A stretch of 64,000 nucleotides of DNA from Lachnospiraceae bacterium. GTDB taxonomy: Bacteria > Bacillota > Clostridia > Lachnospirales > Lachnospiraceae. The position numbers and the translations under genes were made by a program. The notes beneath the pieces were generated by a model. That model ran no database searches and was not told the origin of the DNA. It saw only the letters and a program-made list of their open reading frames with translations. The stretch is taken from NCBI GenBank assembly GCA_009911185.1, contig QXWW01000015.1:21823-85822 (forward strand). The letters run 5' to 3'. Shown here one piece after another: positions 45,209 through 54,481 of the stretch. Numbering within the stretch: the stretch's first letter is position 1; each line of letters begins with the position of its first letter.

Positions 45209-45537
45209 TTAGAGTACTGTTGGGTATACGTTGGCTAATTTTATTCTTGCATCAGCAGCTGTAAACTGCCAGTTTATTTTTTTGTTTTCAGCATTACTCT
45301 TAACTGTCCAGATGCGGACCGGCTCTTTAAAATTTTCCAAATCTGACAGTGGTTTTGCGAGTGCTTGGCGGCTCATAATGCCAATTTCAATTTCCGCCAT
45401 GTTCAGCCAACTCTCATGTTTTGGGGTGTAATGCCATTCAAACCGCCCTGCCAGCCTACGGGCTTCTTCCGGAGGGAATGCCTTATATAACGAAGCTGTT
45501 GTATGGATATTGAGGTTGTCTGTGACAAGGACTGTTG
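45209..45537 (-). pseudogene. IS630 family transposase, C-terminal fragment
   Basis: TTTVLVTDNLNIHTTASLYK, GRFEWHYTPKHESWLNMAEI and IWTVKSNAENKKINWQFT are the second Asp and the terminal DDE/DDD part of IS630/Tc1-type transposases. The gene is cut at 45537, where the end of an IS3-like fragment begins. Confidence 0.85.
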
Positions 45538-45615
45538 TGGTCAAGCGTTTTTGTAACACTTACAAGGAAAAGTTTTTTTGGTATCATGCCTGCATCCTTT
45601 TTTCAATATGGATCT
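45538..45615 (-). mobile_element. Right-end fragment of an IS3 element, same type as at 62365
   Basis: The minus-strand sequence GGATGCAGGCATGATACCAA, followed by CTTTTCCTTGTAAGTGTTAC and ending GCTTGACCA, is nearly identical to 63417-63475. It cuts the IS630 fragment. Confidence 0.75.
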
Positions 45616-45702
45616 CCTGCCCCGCTCATGTATTGCTCTAATCGATTTCCTTTGCGAAGAATGCGGCTGCTTGGATAGGATTATATGAGCGCATAGACGG
45701 TG

Positions 45703-46039
45703 ATTAGATGAGGTCTGTAAAATCACTTTTGGTGCAGAAGCAAAGGATTATGAAGTTTTAAAAGATTTTCAGCGTGGTGCAACATCCGCCTTAATTTCTT
45801 TTCTTGTTCCAAAGCTTATTATCCATACTTGGGCAGAGGTTTATTACAACGGCTGCTGGTTAGCTTTAGAAGGAGTTATAACTGATAAAAAATATTTTGA
45901 TGCTGTAAAAGCAAAATATTCAAATATTGACGGCAGCTTTAAGCAGTTTGCAATCGCAACACAAGATTTTAAGAAATTTTCCATTGACTGGAGTGGAAAG
46001 GCAACCTATGTGCAAAGCGCAGCGGTTGTAAATGAATAG
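45703..46039 (+). pseudogene. Unidentified gene, C-terminal fragment
   Basis: An open frame of 112 codons without a start: it begins DEVCKITFGAEAKDYEVLKD, continues FQRGATSALISFLVPKLIIH and TWAEVYYNGCWLALEGVI, and ends GKATYVQSAAVVNE. The sequence is clearly protein-like and not transposase-like. The 5' end is lost at the IS3 fragment. I do not recognise the family. Confidence 0.5.
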
Positions 46040-46235
46040 GATTTTCTTATTGAAGTGCATAAAATATAAGTATTTGATATTGAATGAGAAGAAACATATA
46101 ATAATTAACAGAAAGGAACAAAACATTGTTAAGAACCAGAAACCAATACGTCTGAAAAAGTAATTGGAAAAATTTTTTTAAAACTGCCTCTAAACGTCGA
46201 CAATAAATGCTTATTTTTGAAAGAAAGGATTGAAA

Positions 46236-47020
46236 ATGAAAACGGAATTTAAGCAAATAGAACAGGCAGAAAACAGTATGGGTACGGCAAAGATATCGGG
46301 GTTAGTTTTAAAAACAGGCGTTCCACTAATGGTTTCTCTGCTTATCAATTCCCTTTATAATTTTGTAGATAGTGTGTTTGTGTCCAGAGTTTCCGAAGAT
46401 GCTTTAACAGCTTTGTCACTGGCAGCGCCGGTACAGATACTCATGTCTGCTATGGGACTTGGAATAGCGGTGGGATTAAACGCTGTAATTTCTGAGGCAT
46501 TAGGAGAGCAGGATGGAGAAAAAGTAAAAAGGACGGCGTCGGCTGCACTGGTATTGGCATTTCTGGCATGGCTACTAATTGTTGTTTTGGAGATTTTTAC
46601 TTTGGCAACATATTTTAAGTGGCAGGCTTTGGCAGCGAGGTGATTATGGACTACGGAATCCCCTATTTGCGCATCTGTATGATTGGTTCTCTGGGCATGA
46701 TGGGGCAGTGGGTGTTTGACCGCTTTGTAATGGCAAGCGGAAAATCTTCTTTGTTTTTGTTTACATTATCAGCCGTTTCCGTTACTAATTTGATTTTAGA
46801 TCCAGTTCTGTTTATTGCGGTTTTATCAAGGCTTGGGAATCTGTCGTTGATCTGGATGTCGTTTGTGTTAGCGGAGGCGGTTGTGATTCCGCTTGGCATG
46901 TTTCTTTGGAAAAGGGAATCGACAAAAGTATTGAATCCTATAGAGCAAATAGAAACGGTTAGAGCTGAAGGGAATAGAAATAGCAGTAAAACAGAGATTC
47001 GGAAGAAACTCATTGTATAA
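46236..47020 (+). pseudogene. MATE family efflux transporter, internally deleted and frameshifted
   Basis: ATG 46236 follows AAAGGA. The first ~128 residues are the MATE N-terminus (LVLKTGVPLMVSLLINSLYN, VFVSRVSEDALTALSLAAPV, GLGIAVGLNAVISEALGEQD). A frameshift near 46625 continues as DYGIPYLRICMIGSLGMMGQ and FDRFVMASGKSSLFLF. The text then jumps from LILDPVLFIA to a C-terminal-like segment. Together only ~260 of ~450 residues remain. Confidence 0.8.
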
Positions 47021-47184
47021 TTTTGAATCGGAATACCAAAGCTGGCGGAGAATAGCATAAATAGAAAACTGCTCATGCGGATGCATATGCGAAATGTGAG
47101 AATGTTTCAAGGGAGCATGTATGTTACCAGAACCCTTACGGGGTTAGATTTTGTATGCCATAAAGGACAGGAATGGAGAGAAAT

Positions 47185-48678
47185 ATGAGATATTTCAGAA
47201 GAAAGGCAGCAGGGATGCTGTCGATAATTTTTAGTTTTTGTGTTTTATTGTCGCCGGATAGAGTGAAAGCCGCCAATCAGGATGTTGGTCGGCAGCGTAT
47301 TTGGATTACTGTGGGAGAACAGGATTTTTCTGCAGAATTATATGACAATACAGCGGCAGAGGCATGGCTGGAACAGATGCCGATGACGCTGGAAATGAAC
47401 GAACTTAACAGCAATGAGAAATACTATTATTTTTCGGAGAGCCTGCCGACGAATCCGGAAAGGCCTTCTGCAATTCACACAGGAGATTTGATGTTGTACG
47501 GTCAGAGCTGCCTGGTGCTGTTTTATAAGGATTTTGAAACTTCTTACAGCTATACACCTTTGGGACGTATGGAAGATGCAACGGGGCTTGCCGAAGCCTT
47601 GGGTGGCGGAAATGTAACAGTGTCTTTCCGGTTGGATGAAGAAAGTTCTGTTGACGTGAAAGAAGAACTGCGGAAACTCTATGGCGAAGCAAATGCCATA
47701 TTGGAGAAAGGATATACGGCGGAAAGCTGGAAGGTATTTAAATATGCTCTGGGATTAGCAGAAGATACCCTGGAAAACCAGAATACAGTGTCTGAAAATG
47801 TACAGACTGCTATTAAATGTCTGAAAGATGCAAAAATGGGGCTTGTCACGTTGGAATCCGTGCTGGAAAAAGAAATCTCAAATTGCAGCAAGGCAGACAG
47901 CGACGGATATACGGTGGAAAGCTTCAACATCTATCAGAATGCATTAAGGGACGCGAAAATGTTAAAGCTGGCAGGCGGGTACACAGAAGATAGAATGAAT
48001 CAGACAATAGCTGCTTTGAGAATGGCTTATGAAAATCTGGAATTGCAAAACTCTGAGCAACAACCGGAAGAGCCAGGTAAACAACCAGAGGAGAAGCCGT
48101 CTGAGCAGCCTCCGGACTTAGCCGAACGACAACCAGATCAGAATACAATAGAAGTGCGTACACTCAAATTGACCGGAAATGTGGCACGGCTTGCCAAAGG
48201 AAAAAGTGTTAAGCTGAAAGCTGTTGTTTCGCCAGTGGATGCGTTGGATAAAAGGCTGAAATGGACATCATCGAATAAAAAGGTAGCGACTGTAACAGCA
48301 GACGGCATTGTGACCGGGAGAAAAAAAGGTACAGCAACCATTACGGCAAAAGCAAGGGACGGTTCTGGTGTAAAAGGCAGATACAAAATAACGGTCATGC
48401 CCCATACAGTTAAAAAGATTGCGCTAAAAAGCAGGACAAAAACCCTTGTAACTGGTAAAAAGGTAAAAGTACATGCCGTTGTTTCTGTTACCGGGAAAGA
48501 GGCAAATAAGAAATTAGATTGGAGCGTGTCCAATAAGAAATATGCGACAGTAAACTCTAGGGGCCAGGTGACAGCGAAAAAAACAGGCATAGGGAAAATT
48601 GTCCTTATTACGGCGAAAGCAACAGATGGAAGCAAAAAGAAAGCAAGCATAAGATTCAGAATCAGAGCGTCTAAATAA
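47185..48678 (+). CDS. Secreted cyclophilin-like protein with FIVAR and Big_2 modules
   Basis: 497 residues from ATG 47185 (GGAGAG six bases upstream; ATG 47173 lies before that site). Signal peptide ends near VKAAN (30). The cyclophilin-like fold (about 37-155) has FSAELYDNTAAEAWLEQMP, IHTGDLMLYGQSCLVLFY and YTPLGRMED. Two FIVAR-like helical units follow (about 160-225 and 235-290), then a Pro/Glu/Gln-rich linker and two Big_2 domains (about 325-410 and 415-497, LKWTSSNKKVATVTADGIVT). I infer a surface-exposed binding protein. No LPXTG or anchor is seen. Two shorter paralogs follow at 48891 and 51894. Confidence 0.85.
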   Translation: MRYFRRKAAGMLSIIFSFCVLLSPDRVKAANQDVGRQRIWITVGEQDFSAELYDNTAAEAWLEQMPMTLEMNELNSNEKYYYFSESLPTNPERPSAIHTGDLMLYGQSCLVLFYKDFETSYSYTPLGRMEDATGLAEALGGGNVTVSFRLDEESSVDVKEELRKLYGEANAILEKGYTAESWKVFKYALGLAEDTLENQNTVSENVQTAIKCLKDAKMGLVTLESVLEKEISNCSKADSDGYTVESFNIYQNALRDAKMLKLAGGYTEDRMNQTIAALRMAYENLELQNSEQQPEEPGKQPEEKPSEQPPDLAERQPDQNTIEVRTLKLTGNVARLAKGKSVKLKAVVSPVDALDKRLKWTSSNKKVATVTADGIVTGRKKGTATITAKARDGSGVKGRYKITVMPHTVKKIALKSRTKTLVTGKKVKVHAVVSVTGKEANKKLDWSVSNKKYATVNSRGQVTAKKTGIGKIVLITAKATDGSKKKASIRFRIRASK

Positions 48679-48890
48679 GGAATAATTGTAAGTGTGGCAA
48701 TGACTGGAACATGATAGGGAGGCAGTTTATCTCTGGGATTATTTTGGCCTGTAGGTTGGCGGCTACTGTCCTGTTAGACATTGGAAATTATCCTTGGACT
48801 GGTTATTGGTACGGGGGTTACTTGCATTACAGTAAATTGATTTTGACAATGCAGTATTTGGGCAGGAAATAACGAAAAGGAGCATGAATG

Positions 48891-49622
48891 ATGAGGACGG
48901 GAAAAAAGGCTGTACTATGGATGACGATACTGGCGCTTGTTATGATAGTATTTCCGTATCAAAGCAGTCAGGTGAAAGCGGTATCGATAAAAAAGGAAAA
49001 GGAAGTTGTGCTGCGGGCAAATAACCGTGATGTGACAAAGAGGGACCTTACAATAGGGACAGGCAGCAAAGTAAAACTCAACATAGGTGGTTTTCCGGCA
49101 AAATCGATAAAGAGCATAAAATATGAATCACGAAAAAAAAGCATTGCAACGGTTAGTAAAAAAGGGATAGTCACAGCCCAAAAAGCAGGGAGCGCTAAAA
49201 TTACTGTGACTGTGAAGGGAATAGATGGAAGCAAGAAAACATCCTGGGTTCATGTGAAAGTGAGAGATAACCTGATAAACGTTAAAATAGAGAAGCAGAT
49301 ATTTACTGCAACATTGACTGACAACTCATCAGCCAGTGCATTAAAGGAACTGCTTGCCAAAGGATCTTTATCAATTAGAATGAACGATTATGCAGATATG
49401 GAAAAGGTAGGTCCATTAGGTGTGAAACTGCCCCGAAACGATAAACAGATTCATACAAAAGCGGGTGATCTGATCTTATATCAGGGAAATCAATTTGTTA
49501 TTTATTATGCTTCTAATTCATGGGAGCTTACCAGGCTTGGCAGAATAAATGACATCACAGGAAAAGAGTTAAGAAAGGCGCTTGGAAAAGGCAGTGTCCG
49601 CGTTACAATGTTTTTAGATTAA
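48891..49622 (+). CDS. Secreted protein with Big_2 and C-terminal cyclophilin-like domains
   Basis: 243 residues. Signal peptide to about VKAVS (31), one Big_2-like domain (about 36-125, KKSIATVSKKGIVTAQKAG), then a cyclophilin-like domain (about 130-243: FTATLTDNSSASALKELL, YADMEKVGPLGVKLPRND, KAGDLILYQGNQFVIYYASN, LTRLGRI). The domain order is the reverse of the protein upstream. The canonical proline-isomerase catalytic residues are not expected in this subfamily, so enzymatic activity is doubtful. The 210-bp gap before it probably holds a promoter. Confidence 0.84.
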   Translation: MRTGKKAVLWMTILALVMIVFPYQSSQVKAVSIKKEKEVVLRANNRDVTKRDLTIGTGSKVKLNIGGFPAKSIKSIKYESRKKSIATVSKKGIVTAQKAGSAKITVTVKGIDGSKKTSWVHVKVRDNLINVKIEKQIFTATLTDNSSASALKELLAKGSLSIRMNDYADMEKVGPLGVKLPRNDKQIHTKAGDLILYQGNQFVIYYASNSWELTRLGRINDITGKELRKALGKGSVRVTMFLD

Positions 49623-49917
49623 GATGGAAAATCTAAAATATAGTATGCAGTGTAATGATTTGATAAAGGCAGGAGACCCATCCTGCTTTTACTATGAAGG
49701 CTAAAGCTTTGCATGGATGGCCATGCAGCCCGCCAAACGGCAGACAGAGCATGAGGGGGCTATAAGCCTGAAAGATAACAGGTACATGATATAGTATTTG
49801 CAATTTTCAATAGGATTTTTCTATTAAAATGAATTGGTTATAAGTATTTGCTATTCTTTGTATAGGGACTTATAATAGAACCAGAAAGACAAACAAGCAG
49901 ACGTTAGAACGGTGGGG

Positions 49918-50181
49918 ATGATGGATGTGAAAATAAAAAATCTGGAAAAGATGACTTCATACAGCGGGGAGGAAGCCGTCATTCAAAATATGAGGGATGC
50001 GGGCTGCAGCCAGGATATCATTGAGAGGTGCCTTGCCTGCATTGCACAGGGAAATAAGAAAGGGCTTTTAGATTTGCTGAATGAACACAGGGAAAGTATC
50101 TTAAGCAAGGTGCATGAGGAAGAAAAACAAATAGACTGCCTGGATTATCTGGTGTTTCAAATCGGGCGTTGTTTATGCTGA
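49918..50181 (+). CDS. Small conserved hypothetical protein next to DUF3737
   Basis: About 87 residues, soluble and helical, with KNLEKMTSYSGEEAVIQNMR, CSQDIIERCLACIAQGNKKG and LLDLLNEHRESILSKVHEEE. GGTGGGG lies just before a cluster of possible starts (GTG 49912, ATG 49918, ATG 49921); I chose 49918 as a compromise. A helix-rich protein with this periodic Cys/Asp pattern often sits beside regulators, but no function is established. Its 3' end overlaps the extended frame of the next gene. Confidence 0.65.
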   Translation: MMDVKIKNLEKMTSYSGEEAVIQNMRDAGCSQDIIERCLACIAQGNKKGLLDLLNEHRESILSKVHEEEKQIDCLDYLVFQIGRCLC

Positions 50182-50228
50182 TACTTAAACAAAATATTCA
50201 GGTTATAGAAAGAGTGGAGGAAATCGCA

Positions 50229-51116
50229 ATGGAAGAAATGACAATGAAGGTGATTGAAAATCAGTCTTTTGACATGGAGCGGGCATTATATGGAAGCAAT
50301 GGCGTTGTAGTAAGGAATTGTTCCTTTGACGGACCGGCAGACGGGGAAAGTGCATTGAAAGAAGCAAGAAATGTAGAAACGCAACATTGCTTTTTTAATC
50401 TGCGCTACCCGTTCTGGCATGATCGTGGGCTTAAGATTGCAGACGCAGAGATGACGGAAAACTGCAGGGCGGCTTTGTGGTATTCCGAACATGTGGAAGT
50501 TACGGACAGTAAGCTGCACGGGATCAAGGCATTCAGGGAGTGTGCAGACGTAACAATCAAAAACTGTGACATTATCTCTCCGGAGTTTGGGTGGTCTGTA
50601 CGGGGAATCCGCATGGAAAATACTACGGCGGTCAGCGAGTATTTTATGATGCGCTCGGAGAATCTTGTGTTTAAAGAAGTAACCTTTCAGGGAAAATATT
50701 CTTTTCAGTATATTAAAAATGCCGCTTTTGAGAACTGTGTTTTTGATACAAAGGATGCTTTCTGGCATGGAGAAAATATAACGGTAAAAGACAGTGTGAT
50801 AAAAGGTGAATATCTGGCATGGTATTCAGAAGGGCTGACGCTTATAGACTGTAAGATCATTGGGACACAGCCGTTGTGTTACTGTAAAAATCTGAAACTG
50901 ATCAACTGTGAAATGGTTGATACGGATCTTGCCTTTGAAAAGTCAGAAGTGGATGCAACGGTGACAACAGAGGTAGTCAGCATTAAAAATCCGTTATCCG
51001 GCCGTATTGCTGTTCTGGCGGTTGGTGAGATTATTCGGGATGATGTTGATTCAAAAGGTGAGCTTGTGATAAATAGCCGAGCCGGGCAGAAAAAAGAAAC
51101 CCGTATCTGTGCGTAA
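50229..51116 (+). CDS. DUF3737 family protein (right-handed beta-helix like)
   Basis: 295 residues from ATG 50229, with GGAGG eight bases upstream; the longer frame to 50169 is not supported. The sequence has repeated short strands with N/D-C pairs (VVRNCSFDG, VTIKNCDIIS, AAFENCVFDT, LTLIDCKIIG, LKLINCEMV), the mark of a pectate-lyase-type solenoid, plus WHDRGLKI and FWHGENITVKD. No signal peptide, so it is cytosolic. The function is unknown in the family. Confidence 0.88.
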   Translation: MEEMTMKVIENQSFDMERALYGSNGVVVRNCSFDGPADGESALKEARNVETQHCFFNLRYPFWHDRGLKIADAEMTENCRAALWYSEHVEVTDSKLHGIKAFRECADVTIKNCDIISPEFGWSVRGIRMENTTAVSEYFMMRSENLVFKEVTFQGKYSFQYIKNAAFENCVFDTKDAFWHGENITVKDSVIKGEYLAWYSEGLTLIDCKIIGTQPLCYCKNLKLINCEMVDTDLAFEKSEVDATVTTEVVSIKNPLSGRIAVLAVGEIIRDDVDSKGELVINSRAGQKKETRICA

Positions 51117-51147
51117 CATCAGCAGATACAAAAAGTGAGGTGGGGCG

Positions 51148-51318
51148 ATGGATTATCTGCTGCATGGCGTTTTCATGGGGTTCATGTTCGGTATTCCAGT
51201 TTGAGCAGTCGGAGCGATAACGGCTGCGGCATGTTTCGTTCAAAAAAATCGGGCACTTTTGTGTTTGTCTGGTATTGCTATAGTTTTACGCCAGATCCTG
51301 TCTGGGGTAAATGAATAG
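51148..51318 (+). pseudogene. LysE-type transporter fragment with in-frame stop
   Basis: ATG 51148 follows GAGGTGGGG. MDYLLHGVFMGFMFGIPV looks like the first membrane segment of a LysE family exporter (where GxxxGxPxGAVGA is usual). A TGA stands at 51202, and the same frame then reads AVGAITAAACFVQKN and QILSGVNE before TAG at 51316. Most of the ~200-residue protein is deleted. Confidence 0.6.
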
Positions 51319-51341
51319 ATAGAAATGGAGATAAGTGAAAA

Positions 51342-51884
51342 ATGGGAAAAAATATTTTAGTTATTTCAACGAGTCTGCGCGGTAACAGTAATTCGGAAGC
51401 ATTGGCGGATGCGTTTATAGATGGCGCAAAAGAAGCGGGAAACCATGTTCAGAAAGTAAGCCTGCGCGGTAAAACATTTGGGTTCTGCCGGGGATGCCTT
51501 GCGTGCCTGAAAGCTGGGACGTGTATGATAAATGATGATGCAGTGGAGATTGTAAGGCAGATGCACGATGCGGATGTAATTGTGTTTGCTACGCCAATCT
51601 ATTATTACGGGATGGCAGGACAAATGAAAACACTGTTAGACCGTGCCAATTCCCTTTATGGTTCCGATTATGCTTTTCAGGAAATTTATATGTTGTCTGC
51701 TGCTGCGGAAGATCAAGAAGGAGTAGACAGCCGGGCAGTCAGCGGACTGGAAGGGTGGATTGCATGTTTTGAACGAGCCAGGCTTGCAGGCAGTGTGTTT
51801 GCAGGCGGTGTGAACGACGCAGGTGAAATTGAGGGGCATCCGGGACTAAGAAAATCTTTTGAGATGGGGAAATCAGTAAGATAA
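51342..51884 (+). CDS. Flavodoxin family / NADPH-dependent FMN reductase
   Basis: 180 residues. The FMN phosphate loop is ISTSLRGNSNSEALADAF. CRGCLACLKAGTCMINDD is the Cys motif typical of the iron-sulfur-flavoprotein-like subgroup, and VIVFATPIYYYGMAGQMKTL the flavin-side loop. It catalyses flavin-dependent reduction with an unknown partner. GGAGATAAGTG precedes ATG 51342. It is 9 bases upstream of a cyclophilin-like lipoprotein, forming the flavodoxin/cyclophilin-like pair seen in many anaerobes. Confidence 0.92.
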   Translation: MGKNILVISTSLRGNSNSEALADAFIDGAKEAGNHVQKVSLRGKTFGFCRGCLACLKAGTCMINDDAVEIVRQMHDADVIVFATPIYYYGMAGQMKTLLDRANSLYGSDYAFQEIYMLSAAAEDQEGVDSRAVSGLEGWIACFERARLAGSVFAGGVNDAGEIEGHPGLRKSFEMGKSVR

Positions 51885-51893
51885 CAGGGAGGC

Positions 51894-52394
51894 ATGAGGT
51901 TGAAAAAATGGACTACTGTTTTTCAATGTATTTTAATGATATGCGTTTTATGCTCCTGTGGAACATCAAAACAGAAAGAAAATACAAATGACAAGGCAGA
52001 GAATGTTCCGGTGCAGGAATCTTTCGATAGAAAGGATGCAGAAATGAGATTAAATTTACAGGCAGGAAATCAGATTTTTACAGCAACACTGGAAGATAAT
52101 GTGGCGGCAGACGCTTTTGTCAGCATGATGGAAGAAGAACCGGTAGTCATTCAGATGAGTGATTATTCCGGGGTTGAAAAAGTCGGGCCTCTTGGCAGGG
52201 AGCTTCCATCGGATAACAGACAGTTGACAACGCAGGCCGGAGACATTGTTCTGTATAATAATAACCAGATTGTGATTTTTTATGGCTCAAATTCCTGGAG
52301 TTATACAAAGCTTGGGAAAGTTGAAGATCTCTCAGGCTGGGAAGACGCGTTGGGAGATGGTGATGTGGCGGTGACATTTTCAATCGGAGAATAA
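51894..52394 (+). CDS. Cyclophilin-like fold lipoprotein
   Basis: 166 residues. A lipoprotein signal (VLCSCGTS, Cys at 22) is followed by an Asn/Lys-rich linker and a cyclophilin-like domain (about 50-165: IFTATLEDNVAADAFVSMME, YSGVEKVGPLGRELPSDN, QAGDIVLYNNNQIVIFYGSN, YTKLGKVEDL). It is the third member of this fold within 5 kb and is closest to the domain at 48891. It shares an operon with the flavodoxin gene and converges on the LysR gene. Confidence 0.87.
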   Translation: MRLKKWTTVFQCILMICVLCSCGTSKQKENTNDKAENVPVQESFDRKDAEMRLNLQAGNQIFTATLEDNVAADAFVSMMEEEPVVIQMSDYSGVEKVGPLGRELPSDNRQLTTQAGDIVLYNNNQIVIFYGSNSWSYTKLGKVEDLSGWEDALGDGDVAVTFSIGE

Positions 52395-52449
52395 TGGTAT
52401 GGATATTTTGGTATAAAACGGAAGTCGCCGCCCGCATCAGTTTCTGCAG

Positions 52450-53343
52450 TTATTCTTCATTCAAGCTGGCACGAAGTGTCTGGATGAATTTTTCAGCAGG
52501 CTTTGATAAAATCTGGTATTTTTTCCAGATAACGCTCATTCCTGCTTCAAGTCTTGGAGTTAGGGGGCGGAAGCATAGACTGCTGTTGCCGGAGGTATTA
52601 ATGATACCGTCAAAGCAGATGGCATATCCAACACCTTCCTCCACCAGAAGGGAAGCGTTAAATAAGAGGTTGTAAGCGGCTGCAATGTTCAGGGAGGAAA
52701 GATTTCGCTGCATCCACTGAATCAGTTCGCCGCCGTCTGACTGCTCCTGGGAAATGATAAGAGGCAGATCCCAGAGGTCTTCCGGTGAAATGGATTCTTT
52801 TTCTGCCAGGGGATCGTCTTTTCGCATTAAAACTCCCCATATATCCTTAGACGGAAATCTCAAAGCGTCATATTTTTTCAAGTCAGGCGGCCCAAACACA
52901 ATGCCAAAGTCAATCAGACCTTTATCCAGATGCTCTTTCACAAATGTTGCATTGCCGCTGGAGATTCGGTAATGGATGCCCGGATAATCTTTCCGGAGCT
53001 TTCCGGCGGTTTTTGCCAACAGGCGGACGCCATCTGTTTCGCCGGCGGCAATATAGACATCCCCGACGATGATGCTGTCTGATAAGGCAATCTCATTTTC
53101 TGTTTTCTGTACCAGATCGATGATTTCTTCCGCCCGTTTTCTTAATATCATGCCTTCTTCTGTCAGTGTTACTTTCCGGGAGCCTTTTGTGCCGCGGATT
53201 AAAAGCTGCTTTCCCAGTTCTTTTTCCATCTGCCTGATCTGTGTGGAGAGGGTGGGTTGGGACAGGTGCAGAGATTCAGCGGCACGGACGATACTCTGTT
53301 CCCTTGCAATGGCAAGGAAATATTGCAATACTCGTATTTCCAT
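52450..53343 (-). CDS. LysR family transcriptional regulator
   Basis: 297 residues. The winged HTH is at residues 1-60 (LQYFLAIAREQSIVRAAESL, HLSQPTLSTQIRQMEKEL), followed by the linker helix and a periplasmic-binding-protein-like effector domain (IVGDVYIAAGETDGVRLL, LIDFGIVFGPPDLKKYDALR). GAGGAGG precedes the ATG. It is convergent with the flavodoxin/cyclophilin operon, which relatives of this regulator commonly control. The inducer is unknown. Confidence 0.94.
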   Translation of the reverse strand: MEIRVLQYFLAIAREQSIVRAAESLHLSQPTLSTQIRQMEKELGKQLLIRGTKGSRKVTLTEEGMILRKRAEEIIDLVQKTENEIALSDSIIVGDVYIAAGETDGVRLLAKTAGKLRKDYPGIHYRISSGNATFVKEHLDKGLIDFGIVFGPPDLKKYDALRFPSKDIWGVLMRKDDPLAEKESISPEDLWDLPLIISQEQSDGGELIQWMQRNLSSLNIAAAYNLLFNASLLVEEGVGYAICFDGIINTSGNSSLCFRPLTPRLEAGMSVIWKKYQILSKPAEKFIQTLRASLNEE

Positions 53344-53454
53344 AACGTCCTCCTCATAAAAATGAAACTATTTGGTTTGATTTTAACATGCAAACAGATA
53401 GGTTTCAATTATTCATTTATATAAAAACAAAGTATTTGCTATAAAGAATATGGG

Positions 53455-53587
53455 CAATGGATTTGCCTGGAGATACGGCGACGAAGACAGTGCCTATTAA
53501 CCGTCTTAGGGATAAATTTAGAAAGGGACGGAAAACAGCAATTTATAGAAACGGTATGGGGAGCGGGTTATCATTTTCGGATTGATT
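53455..53587 (+). pseudogene. Response regulator, C-terminal winged-helix remnant
   Basis: Three frames give the end of an OmpR-type effector domain: WRYGDEDSA, then VPINRLRDK, then INLERDGKQQFIETVWGAGY ending HFRID and a stop at 53585. The rest of the regulator is missing. It is fused tail to tail with the PEBP remnant on the other strand. Confidence 0.65.
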
Positions 53588-53594
53588 AGAAAAT

Positions 53595-53985
53595 ATGGAA
53601 GGCAAGGATATGTATGTGCTTTATCTGGAGGTGTCATGCCGCCATAATAACTTGCCTGCTCCCTTTTCTGCTGATTCACTTGTATGCTTATCCAACTGTT
53701 TGTCCCTTGTATGAAGTCAGTTGCTGTTTGGCTTTCGTTTTCTTTCACTTCTTCCCTTTGCAGATTTGCCCCTAACCAATGAATCCATGTAAAACCAACA
53801 ACTGGATAAGCATCTTTATCCTCTAATATGTATGCGAATGAAGATGTATTCTCTGGTATTTTTTCAATTTTAAAGGGCAGGGAATAAGATGGAACATTAT
53901 TTTCATTAAATTGTGTACCATGCCCGCCGTATTGTTTTTGGATGAATCCGTTCATAATGCCTGTACTTGTAATAATCATATCCAT
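53595..53985 (-). pseudogene. YbhB/YbcL (PEBP, Raf-kinase-inhibitor-like) protein, C-terminus lost
   Basis: IITSTGIMNGFIQKQYGGHG, THFN-like GTQFNENNVPSYSLPFKI, AYILEDKDAYPVVGFTWIHW, NESQTATDFIQGTNSWISI and ASYYGGMTPPDKAHTY match the PEBP fold to about residue 130. The sequence then runs into the response-regulator remnant, so the last strands are replaced by unrelated codons to 53518. AGGAG precedes the start codons (ATG 53985 or 53979). Confidence 0.8.
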
Positions 53986-54041
53986 AATCTCCTGTTCTGT
54001 TATGATAGGAACATAATAACAAGGATATAGAAAGGCGTAAA

Positions 54042-54326
54042 TTACCCACTTATTTGTGTTCCCATCGGTTCGGTTAAAAAATATTCAACGTGTAATGGAT
54101 AGCCAGAATGAGAGTTTTTATCAACAAGACCATATTCCATAAGTTCTTTTAAATGCTCCAAAAGCATTTTTTGTGTGATGCCTTCAATATCATGCTCCAA
54201 CTTGGAAAGAGAAGTCGCCCCAGCCGAAGCCGCCATAATATAATGGGTTTCCGTTTTCCTATGCTCATATCGTGAACTAACTCTAAAGGGCAGGTGTAAT
54301 CGTCCCTTATTTTCATGTGTCATCAT
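54042..54326 (-). pseudogene. HxlR family regulator, degraded
   Basis: The core DIEGITQKMLLEHLKELMEY and GLVDKNSHSGYPLHVEYFLT is the recognition helix and wing of HxlR proteins. The N-terminal part (RYEHRKTETHYIMAASAGAT) fits the family poorly, and the C-terminal helix after LTE is replaced by PMGTQISG. AGGAG stands before the start. It is probably frameshifted at both ends. HxlR genes often sit beside PEBP or flavin genes, so it may have belonged with the PEBP remnant. Confidence 0.6.
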
Positions 54327-54481
54327 CTCCTGTTAGATATTTTACAACGGCTACGCTAATTTTTCCAGAGTTTAAGAAAGTGATAGGCATATTTAGCGCT
54401 TTTTGCATATGATTTGAATTATTGTGGAAAGTATGTTATAGTATACTAAAATATATTATAACAGATACAGAAAGGCTATTT

